Positions 37,407 through 51,200 of a DNA stretch of 64,000 bases are shown here, one piece after another. Under the pieces are notes generated by a model, which worked only from the letters and a program-made list of their open reading frames with translations, ran no database searches and was not told the origin of the DNA. The position numbers and the translations under genes were made by a program. Every line of letters starts with the position of its first letter. The stretch's first letter is position 1. Source of the stretch: Norana najaformis (lineage: Eukaryota > Annelida > Clitellata > Crassiclitellata > Hormogastridae); assembly GCA_964023275.1 (NCBI GenBank), contig OZ029921.1:7822806-7886805 (forward strand). The letters are read 5' to 3'.

Positions 37407-40400
37407 CTGTTTTCAGCAGAAAATAATGAACAGAACTAGCAAAAAAGCCAAGCTAATGTAATTTAATTGAGATAAGGAAGCTATTTGAAAAGAAAGGAAA
37501 TACAAGGAAAGGTAGAAAAAGATAGGAATTACATGGTGCAGGAGATGATGTTAGGTAGGGTAAGATATAATAAAACGTCTAAAAAATTTAACAGAAAGTA
37601 AATGGTTAGGTAAAATAAGTTTATGCAACATTGGTAAAGTAGTAGGTACATGAAGCAAGGTAAGGTAAGACAAGGTAGTTAAGAAAGACAATATAAGACA
37701 AGGCATAATAAATACAAATAAAAGTGCAAATGTTTTATGCAGTGTCCCAATTTCATTCATCAACTAACCTTTGTCAGCTAACTTAGATTAGCAGCACTAC
37801 TAGTTTTTTTCGTTTTCATTATACATATGCAGAAGTCAGTAACGTTGAACAGAAACATACCTTTGGATTCGTCATGGAAACATGAACAAGGAGAGATGCC
37901 AGTTCTAGAGGCTCACCGTAGTCGTTCTTTAGTTGTATCGATCTATAGCCTATTAAGAGACAAATGCCCATGGTAGTAAATCTGGTAGTCCATAAAAAGC
38001 CAGCTAATCAAAAATATATAGGCATACGTTATGCATAAAAGCTTTTCATTTTTGCTAGCAAGAACCATAACATATGTGATAAATTTATTTTCAATAAAGT
38101 TAATTTTGTTCATTGATTTATTTATTAAAGTTAATCAGTTGAATAACTACTATAGTCAATAAAACAGTAACGTTAATTCCTAATCGAACATGGCAAAGAT
38201 AAAAATCCTATCTTTATATCATTATGCATTTAATAATGTTAATATTATTAAACTTAACAAGATTTATTTTTAGGATTTATAATCTTGCAGGATCACATCT
38301 ACATTGGGTAAAAAATATCAATATATGTAATGCATAAAATAAGAAAAAGCTCCATTAAAACCTCCAGCATATAGGCAAGAATTTCAGGAGGTGGATGTTG
38401 GTACTGCATCATGGCTCAATACCATCAATTCATGCCAAGCGCACCATATCAAATGATCAGTTGTTCAATCAATAAATGAATCACCCAAACAACTGAACAA
38501 TTCATCAATCAACTGATCAACAGATTAATCAACTGACCATTGATCAGTTAATGATTTAATCAATCAATGAGCAGAATTCAACCTGTCCTGAGGCATCTGA
38601 CCGGGTAGACTGCCTGGCCAAGGAAGTTGCTATCACCGAACGTGTCAAAGTCTTGAACACAGAACCGAATGAGAGCCATGTCTGGATTGATTACGTCCAA
38701 CACAAACACTTCATTCCAGACTGGATTCAGACCATTGTCCACTGAAAAATCAGGCAGAAATGAGTGATCAGCCTCACAACTGAATCACAAATGATTTACC
38801 TGTGGACTGCTGCAGTGACTGAATGACGAATTGATGACAGATGATTCACATACAAGTTCACCTATGCGGAGACTGAATGGACTGAATGAATGACGAATTG
38901 ATGACAGATGATTCACTTGTTCACCTATGCAGAGACTGAATGAATGATGAATGCAGAGACTGAATGAATGATGAATGCAGAGACTGAATGAATGACGAAT
39001 CCAGAGACTGAATAAATGATGAATGCAGAGACTGAATGAATGAAGAATGCAGAGACTGAATGGACTGAAAAAAATCGAAATCGAATGACTTGTTAACAGA
39101 CCAACGAACTGATAGACGACTTAGTTAATGAAAGTTTAAATGAATAGAATCATCAAGTGACTGAATGACTGACTTATTGATTTAATTACTGACAGATTGA
39201 CTGACTGAGAACAGTTAATGGCACTAGCTGACTGCTTTTACTTATTTGTTGATTGACTGATTGATTGTCTGACTTAACTGATAGACTTGATTTAAAACAG
39301 TTGTCACTCTACCTTTTGTACAGGTCTTGTACTTGTTTTTATTGTCATATGCACAGCCAAAGATTTCAACTTCTACGTAAGAACAGGCGATGCCACGACC
39401 AGCTTTCAGGACATGACGTGCTCCAATGATCTGGAAATTAACAATCCACAAAGTCAGCAAAGAAACTGATCTGGAACAAACACAGACTCAATGCTGTACC
39501 TCTAAAAGTCTGTAAGTTTACCGTTTTTTAAACTAACTGGATGCCACATTCAGTACCTGACCGAAAAGGCAAAATTTTTTATTATTATTATTGTTATTTC
39601 TGTTTTAATTAAGCACCACTACCTAGTGACTAAGCACCAGTCGATGGCAATGAGCAATTGTGAGTGAAGGACTTGCTCAAGGTAACCATCTGAGAGGAGG
39701 CTTGAACTCATACTCTTCATGTTACAAGCCGAGCACTCTATCCACTCGGCCACCGTGCCGACAGGTCTTTACCTCTACATCTGGTGTTCAAATCCTTATG
39801 CATCATGTCAAAACAATTTATTTTTGAGGCTTTTAACCTTTTTTAGCCTAAAAGTTAAACATGCTCTTACGCTGAAGTATTACTTGCTGCCACGTCTGTG
39901 CTTCAGTCAAAAGACAATTCTACTTATTACAACTAAATTGTAGCAATAATAAATTGCTGTGCAGGTTTTTGTCAATTTTCTAAAGGAAGAAGATCCTTCA
40001 AATAGCTCAAAACTGGGTTCAATAAGGCTAGATTAACGGAGTAAAGATCATTAACCATGAAGAAATAAATAAACAGAAGGCAGCTAACCGTGAGAGTAAT
40101 GGTAACTGGATCAACATCTATTAGAGTCTGTTTATCAAATGGATTGAACGTGGGTTGTGTCATGCAAGTCGGCTTCAGAACATAACCACAATGCCCATTC
40201 ATTGCAAAGAGGCCGTCATTCAGCTGCATTGTCAGATCTAAGAACACCGAAGAATCATACCAATAACGATTCCTCCACTGATCAAAGGCTTCCTGACTAA
40301 ACAGACCAATCAATCCATCCATCCATCAGTCAACCAATCTATCCGTCAACCCGACCAATCTACCTAACAAGAAAATCATTCACTGATAAACTACTACGGT

Positions 40401-43400
40401 ATTCATAACCAGTCAACTAATTACATGATCAACTTAGCAATCAAATGACTGATCTGTTGATAGAGTAATCCAACACTCAATAATCCCATCAATCCCATTA
40501 ACCCATAAATTGAACACTGCAAAATATGCATAATGTCTTTAGGTGACAGGTAACAAAATATAATAAATAGTACTACTCACAAGAAGCCAACGTAGTTAAC
40601 ATGACTGCTACTCAGCATAACGATAAATGTCAAGTTACGACATGGGAAAGATTATGACCCGTAATAGACAGTTATGATTATTCTTTTTAATATCATTTTA
40701 TGACATTAAAAATGCTTCAGTCATTTGAACAGAACTGATCTCTCGAGAGAAGTAAACTTAGGTTAGGAGCAGATCTCTGAAAAACTCATGACTTGTCTTA
40801 TTAATGAATATTAATTGATAATTACAAACCAGGTGTTTGGTAATTGAGGGAAACCAACTGGCAGCCGTTATTCCACATTGGAATTGGGTCGTAGTTCGAT
40901 GAATCAATTCGCTGGCCTTTTGGGTAGACACGGAGGAGATGACGCATGGCAAGGCGCAAGAGATTCTGGCAGCGCTCCTTCGTTAACAGACGGCCCAACT
41001 GTGTCTCGGCCAATGAAAACATATCTGTGTGGGCAACCTTCTCATGCAAGGCTAGGGTTTCAAAAACACAGTAACAAAATATGTGAATTAAAAACATGTT
41101 AAAAGAAACTCAGTTATGGAATTCCTATTGTCCTGCTTACATTTCAGCCAAACGACCTTTCAACTGTTACCTTATCTAAGGCCTAGCTTTAAACTATATT
41201 TACTAATTGATCCTACATTACCAGTTACCCTAAAAATTGGCTTCAAACCAATAGGCACATCCTAAAATGGTTTAGTTATTCACCCAGAAGAAAAATAAGT
41301 GGTCCAATTCAACATGCCACTACAACTATCACATGACCATATCAAAATGCACAAAGCCAATGCCAGACCCAACTTTAGAACATAATGTAATAAGTCTGCC
41401 TGGTTCCTGTACACATTCTGATTGATAACAGCAAAATGAAGTGAGTCCCAAGCTGCTTCACAAAATGCACAGCTCACATGAATCACATGGCCTATGACTA
41501 AAAAAGTTTATAGAATTTGAGCCTCTGGTGGCTGAAGCTTGGAAGATGACCTTCTTATGTGTACAAGTTTTAAAAGCATTTGAGTCACTCTTGATACTGA
41601 AGGTGCTTAAATGCTTGTGCACTCACAAAACCACAGCATGCTTGGCCACGGAAACCATCATAAAGGATAGAGAACATGGTGCTCAAATATTTGGATATAA
41701 TGGTCTATGTGAATATATCTCTGCCTAGCGTCATACCCCGGTTAAATACGATGAGTTGTGGAATTCAGTCTAAGCTGTTGCTCCCACACTGATCTTATAT
41801 TGTAGCAATTGTGTGCCAAACCACAGGTAAGGCGAGATACAGTTACTGTATTTCATCTTCCAAGAAATCCCACTCTGATCCATCCAATCCACTGCTTTCC
41901 CCTTTCTCTCAGCTTAAGCACAACCCACCATAACAGCTCCATTCCCCTTCTCTCTCTGGTCTTCTGGCAACTGGACTTGGTTCTTGACATGGCATCTTTG
42001 GACAACTCCACCGACTTGACACAGCACTCGTGAATAAGCTGTTGCTCTGCGCTTAGCTTTTAAGTAGTGCTTTAGAAATTTGGAGTTTACGATTATGATT
42101 ACGATTGTCTTCTTTGCATTCAGCCTCAGCTGATTTGAAGACATCCAAACTGTACTTCCACAACAACTTTCTGTGTAGGTGACTGTGAATAAGCTGGTTC
42201 CTGTGGTTTAGCTTTCTTTAGGCGCTGTAGAAATCTCGAGTTTTTTATGAATGTCAAACAGGCATCATTCCAGAGCTTTGAAAGGTCCTCAAATGGTGCT
42301 ACAGAAATGTTTAAATACTTTAAGTAAACATAAGTCAGATGAGTGACAAGCTGAGTACATCTAGATGTCTTTGGTATGTTGGTTAATCCATGCTCCAATT
42401 GCAGCGAAGACATTGTTCAGACGGATTTTGTACAGAAGGAGGACTGCACCTTGTGGCACACTAGACGCAACTGGTGCACAGCTGTACAATCAAAGCCATG
42501 TTTACGAACATTAATCACCCCTTCAGGAAGAAATATCATTGATTCCACAGATGGTGCCAAGCCATGCAGGTAAGATATGATGATCCAGCATGTCATATGC
42601 ATGCTCATGTTCAAAACAGCAAGCAGCAGTGACACACATCCAGAGTCCATCATCCATCCAGTTTTTACATGCAATTTAATGCTAGAACAACATTTACACC
42701 TTCTAATGTAACAATACCTTTAAGTACGATAGGGACTGCCGATAATAAACATTTATATATCTTTCAACAACATACCCAGAAAGGGTAAATTGTTGAAAGA
42801 AAGGGGAGATTATTTCAGTATTACTGACCAACTTGAGTAAAATGATTCTGCAAACCTTTGTCAATGTCGAATGGTATAGGAATGCAGTAGACAATGAGGT
42901 CAGAAAGTTCCTTCGTAATTTTCATAATCGTCTCCACAACTTTTCTTTCCTCTGTCTAAGACAAGACAAAAATCTAACCAAACATTTACATGGCTCTCAG
43001 AACAAGCACATCCACCATCTCAGAGAAATAGATTGATTTTTTGTAATGCAATATGAGCATCCAAATACGTAGTGCCAAAATAGACCTAAACTATTCTATC
43101 ACAAAAAATGTGCATCTCTTAACAGACGACTACCTGACAACCTGTACGTTGATGAAAACTGATTAAATGGCAATAAAATGATTCATGGACACATTCTGTG
43201 ATTAACAAATCAATATCTAATTTAATCAGACGATTTCTATAGCACGGTTATCATACTACACAAGGCATCAATCAAAGGATTCAGTTACATAAAGTGACTG
43301 ATGGACAAAACAGAAATATGACCAGATGATATTATGTTGATTGATGGACAAAACAGAAATATGACCAGATGATATTATGTTGATTGCCTATCAGAACAGA

Positions 43401-46400
43401 ACACATATTTTTGTATCAGATCATAATTCCCAATAAACATGCAGCACAGAAAACAATAATAAATAACGCATCGGCCTAATATCAGCTAGTATAAGTAACT
43501 AACAATTTTTGAAGCATTGTTGAGACACTCATTCAGCGCAGAAATCCACTGTTCCAAGTCTTCTTCAGATGGTGCAGCAATTTCACGAGATGGAGCGTTG
43601 GGATAAGAAATTCGGAAGACAGAAAACGGAGTGTCTGGTCTTCGTAATCGACCTGATAAAAATTTAAGTTCTTGCAAGAGTACTAAGAATTTAATCTGCA
43701 TGAACATAGCAGACTGGTCTTCTAGATACTGATCTGATTGCAACTTGATTTAGTGCACCGCTGGTTGGTGCTTTGTGCATTAGACACCGACACGAAAGAA
43801 GTTATTAATTAACAATTAACTATAGCAATATTGAGAAGACTGGGCAAAAGGAGTTTATACAAGAATTTGGAAACTCAAACCCATTATGACCTAATCAATT
43901 CTAGCCAAACCAAATCTAATCTAACCTAATATTTTCCTTAGAATCTATCGATTCTAACCCAACCGAAAGTAATCTAACCTTGCTATTGTAATTATAATCT
44001 TGAGATTCCCAAAGAAAGCTAACTTGCAGGAACCAGCTTATTCACAAGTGCTCAGTCAAACCAAAATCGATAGGCAGGCAAGATCAAATCAACTGAGCTT
44101 TGTTTGTAATCTTCAGAAGAGCATGAAGATACTGTGATGCTGTTCAAAGCCTAATCATCGACAACCAAAGAAAGACCGTGAAAAGCTTCCTATGTCAATT
44201 CTGTGATGTCATTCAGGGCTAAACTTAACACTCATATGTTTCAACTTGCTTACCCACGGTAGCCAATCTGCTGGTTTCTCTGACTTGACTGAATTTTTGA
44301 CATTGCTTCTCCAAAGGACTATGATCTCTGATTACGATTTCACTTGAAGCAACCATCGATTGATGCCTTGAGCATTATCGTAATTGTATTGTAGAAGTCA
44401 TTGGATAAGATTAGAATATATTATTATGAAGACCTTCATAAGAGTTTGGGAATTTGAATACACAGCTTGCATGTGGCAGGGATGTTCAAGTCTTTAGGAA
44501 GATTTCAACTTCTTCGCCACCCTATCCTAAACTAATAAGGATAATAACATATCTCCACTTAGTAACAAACAGTGCCACGTACTGATGGTGATTCCACGTG
44601 TCATTAGATCAAAAGATCCCTGCTGTAGATTTCCAAGTGGATGTGAATCCTCCTTTTCCACCACAGCATTCACCTCCTCCACATACTGGACTGGAAACCA
44701 ACAGTCCTTTTGCCCACCAAAGCTGCCTTTCCACCTACACAGATGTGTAATTATGTTTTACTGTCACTGCAACAAAGCATTTAACATAGCATGTCTTCTT
44801 TACCTCTCAGAAGAATTATGTACCTGGCTATCAGTAAGAAACATCTCAAGTAACTGGGTATTTACAAACAGTAAAGGTCCAACATGACTAAGTAACTAAG
44901 TAGGCATTAACTTATACAGAGCCGGTTTTAATGCATCAATTGATGACACATCATTGCCAAGCCAATCCAGGTCAACTTCCTAAAGGTCAGTCTGCTGACA
45001 TTTAGGTAAGTTAAATCTGTAAGGTATGGTAAGTCAAGGCATACAAATCTTGCAAGACAACAGCACGTAGAGGCAACGAAAAAGTGCCGTACACTGAAGC
45101 GCCTCAGTGCAATTTCTCTTAAAGTGGTGCTATATAAATTTGCAGTTACAATTCTTTTTGTAATTTGGTGTGAACCTGAGCTTTCACATCAAGGTGCCAC
45201 TGTAGATTTTCAAAAAAGGCATGACATTAGTGTTCAGTTACAACTCACACTAGGTGCAAAAGGAAATACTGTCAGGTCTTACCATCCACCATCTTCTCTG
45301 TGAACATTGGTGATAATGGCATTCTTACAAAATGACAACTCGTCGTTTTTCTGAGCTTTGTAGTCGTAGAGTGCTCTGACTCGAGACTGTGACTAAACAT
45401 ATTCAACATATGCAAATATTATGCACATATGCAAATCACACTTGATTACATAACTATGTCTCATTGTAGCTCCTTACCTCAGAGTAGAATTAATCTAGAG
45501 TTAAAGAATTTTATGTTAACTAACAGCAGTGATTGATGTCACGTTAACGATACAGTACTGGATGATTAAATACTTTTTACCAGGGATCCTTACAAGACCC
45601 TTGGGATCAAGACCAAGACAAGACCCATGACATCCTGCCCGAGACGAGACCGAGGCGTTTGCCTAGCAGTCACGAGTCGAGACCAGGACCTTTGGCCTCC
45701 ACGACAAGACTGAGATCAAGACCTAGGAACTCAAGACAAGACTGAGATGTGTGGCCTTCGAGACCAGACCAAGTCTGAGACACCTCTGAAAGTGTAAAAT
45801 GTTGTCAGTACTTAGCAGTTTTGTTACTCTTTAATGTAGGCCTACAGTTATTTTTTTAATGTAGGCCTACAATTGAAGGTTAATTACTTTGCACTTTTAA
45901 TTTACCCTTTGCACTGCAAATCTATAGGGTACAGTGTAATGTAACAAAGCAAGAATTTGAATGTAGGTCTACTTGTTCCAGTCATTCATGCACATTAAAA
46001 AATGTTGACCTCTTTTTCAGGAGGTTTTGCAATGAATATATAAGTTTTGATAATTTGCTTGGTATCTGTCTGTTGTTATCTCACTTACAGTTGCAGCTGT
46101 ACTATGTTCGCTCAGTTATTATAGTCTACTAGTAGAGAGTAGCTTAGCACCAGCAGTCTTCTACTCTGTCGAAATCAATCATTTGTATTCATGAATACAG
46201 TTGATCCCACAATTCCAAATGCTAAGTAGACAGATGGTAGCATCATTCTACTGGCACAGTAGCAAGCTAAGCTGTGGTAGATCTCTGTTTAAAACTAGTC
46301 ATCAGTTTTGAAAGCACCTGCTGCCAGTGTGCTGAAGATAATTGTAACAGTAATCTCAAGATTTCTTCAGCACCCAAGAAAGCCAAGTCTCAGGAAACAG

Positions 46401-48248
46401 CTTATTCACAGGTGCTCAGTCAAAAACAAAATCTAAAGGCCGGAAAGGTCACGTTCAGCTCCAGGTCAAGATCCAACGATCAGGCAGGCAGACAGTCAGA
46501 TACCTAGTGCATGATTATCATGTTATGCAGGCCAAATGTTGTTACAGAAACAGCAAGTTCTTATAGTCGACTGAAAATGAGATGCTAATTTGAAATGCAC
46601 AGCAGCAGACTGCAGTTAAGCACGGATAAATTAACCAGCCTTATAACTGAACTGTATGTGGTAAACTTATATCCAGCTATACATACTCTACTCACATTGG
46701 TACAAAAGGGCAGTACTTATAATTTTTCAACTTATCACAAACACCGAGTCTCGGGACTTGACCAAGAACACCTATACAGATGAGACCAAGACAAGACCCG
46801 ACAAATTCTGCCCGAGACCGAGACCGAGACGAGACCCATTACATTCCGCCCTGAGAACAAGACTGAGATGTTGGGCAATGTGTTCAAGATGCAACAGAAC
46901 TGAGATGTTAGGTATATCTAGAGGCCATCTTGAGACTGAGACATCTAGACTAAGGCTACATCCCTGCTTCTTACAGTTTGAACAATAATATTAGATAACT
47001 AATCGTAAAATTTTGGAATATGATAAACAATACCATCCTCATACCGTAAACGAATTTGGCTCTGCGTATGTCGATATTCCATAGAGAGCATTAGCATCGG
47101 GACCCTAAAATAGAATTTTTTAAATACATAAAAGCAGAAAACAGCAAAAAAATATGAAAAAAGGATAATGTTAAGAAGGAAACATTCGTAAATAAACATC
47201 CTACTACAACACAATTAGGACAACAACTTCAACCATTAACAGTAACAGTAACAGTGGCCACTGATCGCTTAAATGCAATCGTTTCCACAGTGCCTTTGCC
47301 ACCAAATGAGAACCCATGGTGCCCTAATTTTCTAATCCTGAAGAACCACAGATCTCTCGTGTAAATATATAATAATAAATATAATAGTTTTCATGGAAGC
47401 TTACCGTGCCCCATTCACTTAGTAGTTTGTCACTGAGTGGGTATTTGAGTTTCATCTTGCGGTACAGAGCGTGCTTTTCGTAATACTTGATGAGCTCCAC
47501 AAGGCTTTCAAAGGCTCCATCACCAACCATGTACAGATTGCCATCTTGTGTGATGCGACAGTGCTTTATCTTGCGTTCTGCTCTGAAACGAAACAGCACT
47601 TGAAATATACCCTTCAAAATCTCAGTTTATAAATCAGTTGGATACAACCTGTCCTCTTCAAAACATACTGTAACACAAAAACTTATATAATGCAGTTTTA
47701 CATGGATCACAAATTTAATTAACATTTTGAATATCCACATTTGCAAAAAACCTTGGTGTTATGTTTTACTTTATGTGGTTCCAAAAATTTAGCATCACAA
47801 TAGTACCAGTTCAAACAGCAACCTAAATATCTGTTAAACACTATCAGAAACACCATAAAAATACGAGTTAACTAAATAACTAAAAGTTCATATACCACTT
47901 GAAATATGTCATTATAATACCTACAGAAAATGTTGGAAAAAACACAGCTAAACTACCATAATGCCAGAGTTTTTACCTGAAAGAAATGGCAAACTGTGAT
48001 GATTCTTGATCATGTGACACCGCATTTCTCTGGCGAATCAGAAAGACGCCATCAACAGGTATTCGACAGAGCTTATCCTCTGCCTCATCTCGACTCAGTT
48101 TCGCATAAAACCATCTGACAAAGGAAAATCCCAAAATATTTTAGCAATAATGCTTTTATGTAATGAGTAGTTAAGCTCAACATGATAAATATTAGAATCT
48201 ACCTATTAAAAATTTATTATTAATTTACTACTAATAATAGTATTAGTA

Positions 48249-48283
<35 letters not shown>

Positions 48284-51200
48284 TATAATAATAATAATAA
48301 TATCATGATAGTACTTGACAGTGAAAGAGGTAACTAGTCACCTTCCAGCACCTCACTAAGTACTACATCAAAACAACCGAATGCTGCCATCTTCTGCAGT
48401 ACTTCTGATTTGCCAGTTCTTAGTAAGTTGTAGTTGTTCCAGCCAAATGTCTGGATTATTTCATATTCATGAACAAATTATAATAAAATATGCCAGCCTA
48501 TCATGCACATATAAACCACTTTACATCTAATACATCATGAAATAAAGATTGCATTTAAGTTGCCTGTTCTAAGTGCATTAAAATATAGGTTCTTCTCCTT
48601 CTTCTTCTCCCCTCCTCCTCCTTCTCCTCCTCCACCTCCTTCTCCTCCTCCTCCTCCTTCTTCTTCTTCTGCTCCTCCTCCTGCTCCTCCTTCTTCTTCT
48701 TCTTTTCCTGCTCCTTCTTCTTCTTCTTCTTTTCCTCCTCCTCCTCCTCCTTCTCCATCTCCTGCTCCTCCTCCTCCTCATGCTCTTCCTGCTCCCCTTC
48801 CTCCTCCTCCGCCTTCTTCTTCTTCTCCTTCTCCTTCTTTGAGTCTATGGGTGCATTGACCGTTGGTATATACAGGGTTAGTATCACTTCATTTGCTAGG
48901 CAGAGATGCCATTGTCCCATGGCTACAGATCTCTTAGCAAAATTATTATATAGACTAGTAATAAGGATACTAAATATGATAAGGATTAGCATAAAAGCGA
49001 GCTGCAAGGCCACTGTCCTTGGTTTGAAGAATCAAGAACTGTTTTTTTGTTTTTCGTCTTAATGACTAAAACATCATTCATTTACTGGTAGGCTAAAGCA
49101 GGCAGGGTTTTTGTGAGGTACTTAAATGGCATCATTTTAACTTGTGTCTTGATGGTAAACTACCTGAAAACCTATACCCATTGCCCCGATGGGTTTCTTC
49201 TTGAAATGGTGCTTTATAAATGTAAGAGTACAGTTACAATTACAATTACAATATCCCACCATGAAACTTACGGTTGGTTAACATGTGATGGGGCTGGATG
49301 ATTGAGGACTAGGCTGAATCCTTTACTGTAGAGGGGATGTCTCTGGTGGAAGGAGATGAGGTCACAGATGTTTTCAAAGAGTTTCTCTGTCAAGTAGAAC
49401 TTAAGTTGGTTGCCAACCTGTTTGCGGTTGATGCGACAGTGGTTTTTAGCACTACCATCATGCCTGAAAACGAACACCAAAGCAAACCAGTTATATTAAC
49501 TTGTACAATTATCTGACTTGTCAAATGCACATCATGTAATTTACTTCACCCGGATGCAAGTTGAAAGTTTATGCTACGAATCTCAGGTTACAGTTTGTTG
49601 CAGTAGCAGGATTCAGACATGTTTGGGCTACATTGTCTAATGTGTAGTTTGAAACCCAAGTACTTGTAGAGTTATCTGACATCCTATGAACTTGCCAACA
49701 TTTCACCCCTTGCAATCTCTGCACAGGTCTTCCACTCAAAATGGAAAACACTCGTCTTCCACAAATCCCAACCAGGATTTCTCCTCTTTCACTTATCGAT
49801 CTTTCCACTCCAATTCCAAAAACCATCCATCATAGCTATCTAACTGTCTGCCTGCCTGACCCTTGTATCTTGACCTGGTACCGAATTTGACCCTTCCTGC
49901 CTATCGATTTTGTTTTGACTAAGTGCCTGTGAATGAGCTGTTTCTTGAAAGTTAGCTTTCTTTGAGTGCTGTAGAAATCTCAAGTTTATGATTACAATTA
50001 CGTGGTACCTGGATACTTTACCTGTACCTGCACTATGCATACTTGAAAGAAGCCTGTTTAATACATCAATCAATCAGTCAATCAGCTGATCCTTCAATTA
50101 TTCACTCATGCAACTGACCAACCAATATAGTTCGAGTAAATAAGTAAGTATTTGTTAAGACTCCATGAGTCCATCAGCTGAGTGAAGAATGAGTGAAAGC
50201 ATTGGTGGGTCACGGCAGTCAGACAATAAACACAAGATGGCACAGCCAGATCTTTAAAAATGATTCCTCGAACGATTCAGCAAAGCAACAATTTTGTTTG
50301 ATTCATTAATTCTTTGATTTAAAGAATTATCAGCTAAACAAAGAATGAAATTAAGTCCATAAATAAAGGAAAGCAAATAAGTCAACCAGAGACGTAGGTA
50401 ACGGCTTACAGAAACGAGAGGCTGAATTCTCCTTTGTAGGTGTCACTGTCTCGGACAAGGAACGTTCCGTTTCCAAGATGTCGGTGTTCTAGAAGAATCT
50501 TTTCTGCCTCCTCCCGCTTTATCAGCCCATGATACCAGATTTGACAAACATGTCGGTCTGCATCACTCATATCCCTCTGCAATCAAAACCAAGGGGACAT
50601 CCATTACAGACAACAAGGGACCATTCACAAAAGACAACAAAGGGCTTTCCATTAAAAACAGCTAGGAGTTATCCACTGAGCTTTTGATGAAACTGCCCAT
50701 TTCAGTTCATTCTGTCAATTCTTTGATGTTATTCAGGTCTAAACTAAAGACGCATCTTTTTCAACTTGCTTACCCACTTTAGTCTGGCTTCTGGTTTCTC
50801 TGACCTATCAGAATTTGACCTGGCTTCTCCCACAGATTATGGTTTTGGATTGCAATTTTGACTTTAAGCGACCATCGACCGATATCTTGGGTATTATGCT
50901 AATGGTGCTAGAGAAGTCTTCAGATTAGATTAGACTGCAATAATAGCACTTTAATAATAGCACTTTTGATTTTTTATCAATTGATTAAAAATTGAAAGTA
51001 GAAGCAATTACTTTCATGCTTCCTTGTTAATTGGACAGCAGGAAAAACATTTCAACCAATCTTAAGCTGCACTTTTCTGGATCTTTAAAAAACATAAATA
51101 CACATTGAAATGCCAACCTGCATGAGTATTTTGCGATCAGACTCAAATCCTTTTTCCTCATCTTCCAGTTCTGTTTCTTCGGTGTAGAAAAGTGCGCTTG

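Noticed and set aside
39690..39765. tRNA-Ser/Leu-like gene
   Set aside because: A and B boxes are present but the arms do not pair well, and a SINE core follows directly, so it is a SINE head.
46274..46507. [11 protein letters not shown] frame on the + strand
   Set aside because: Has CC-x-C but not the remaining framework, and runs straight into a LINE 3' tail.
48555..49013. 152-codon E/K-rich and overlapping P/S- and R-rich frames
   Set aside because: All three arise from the CCT/TCT tract in a PLCG intron; no conserved motif.
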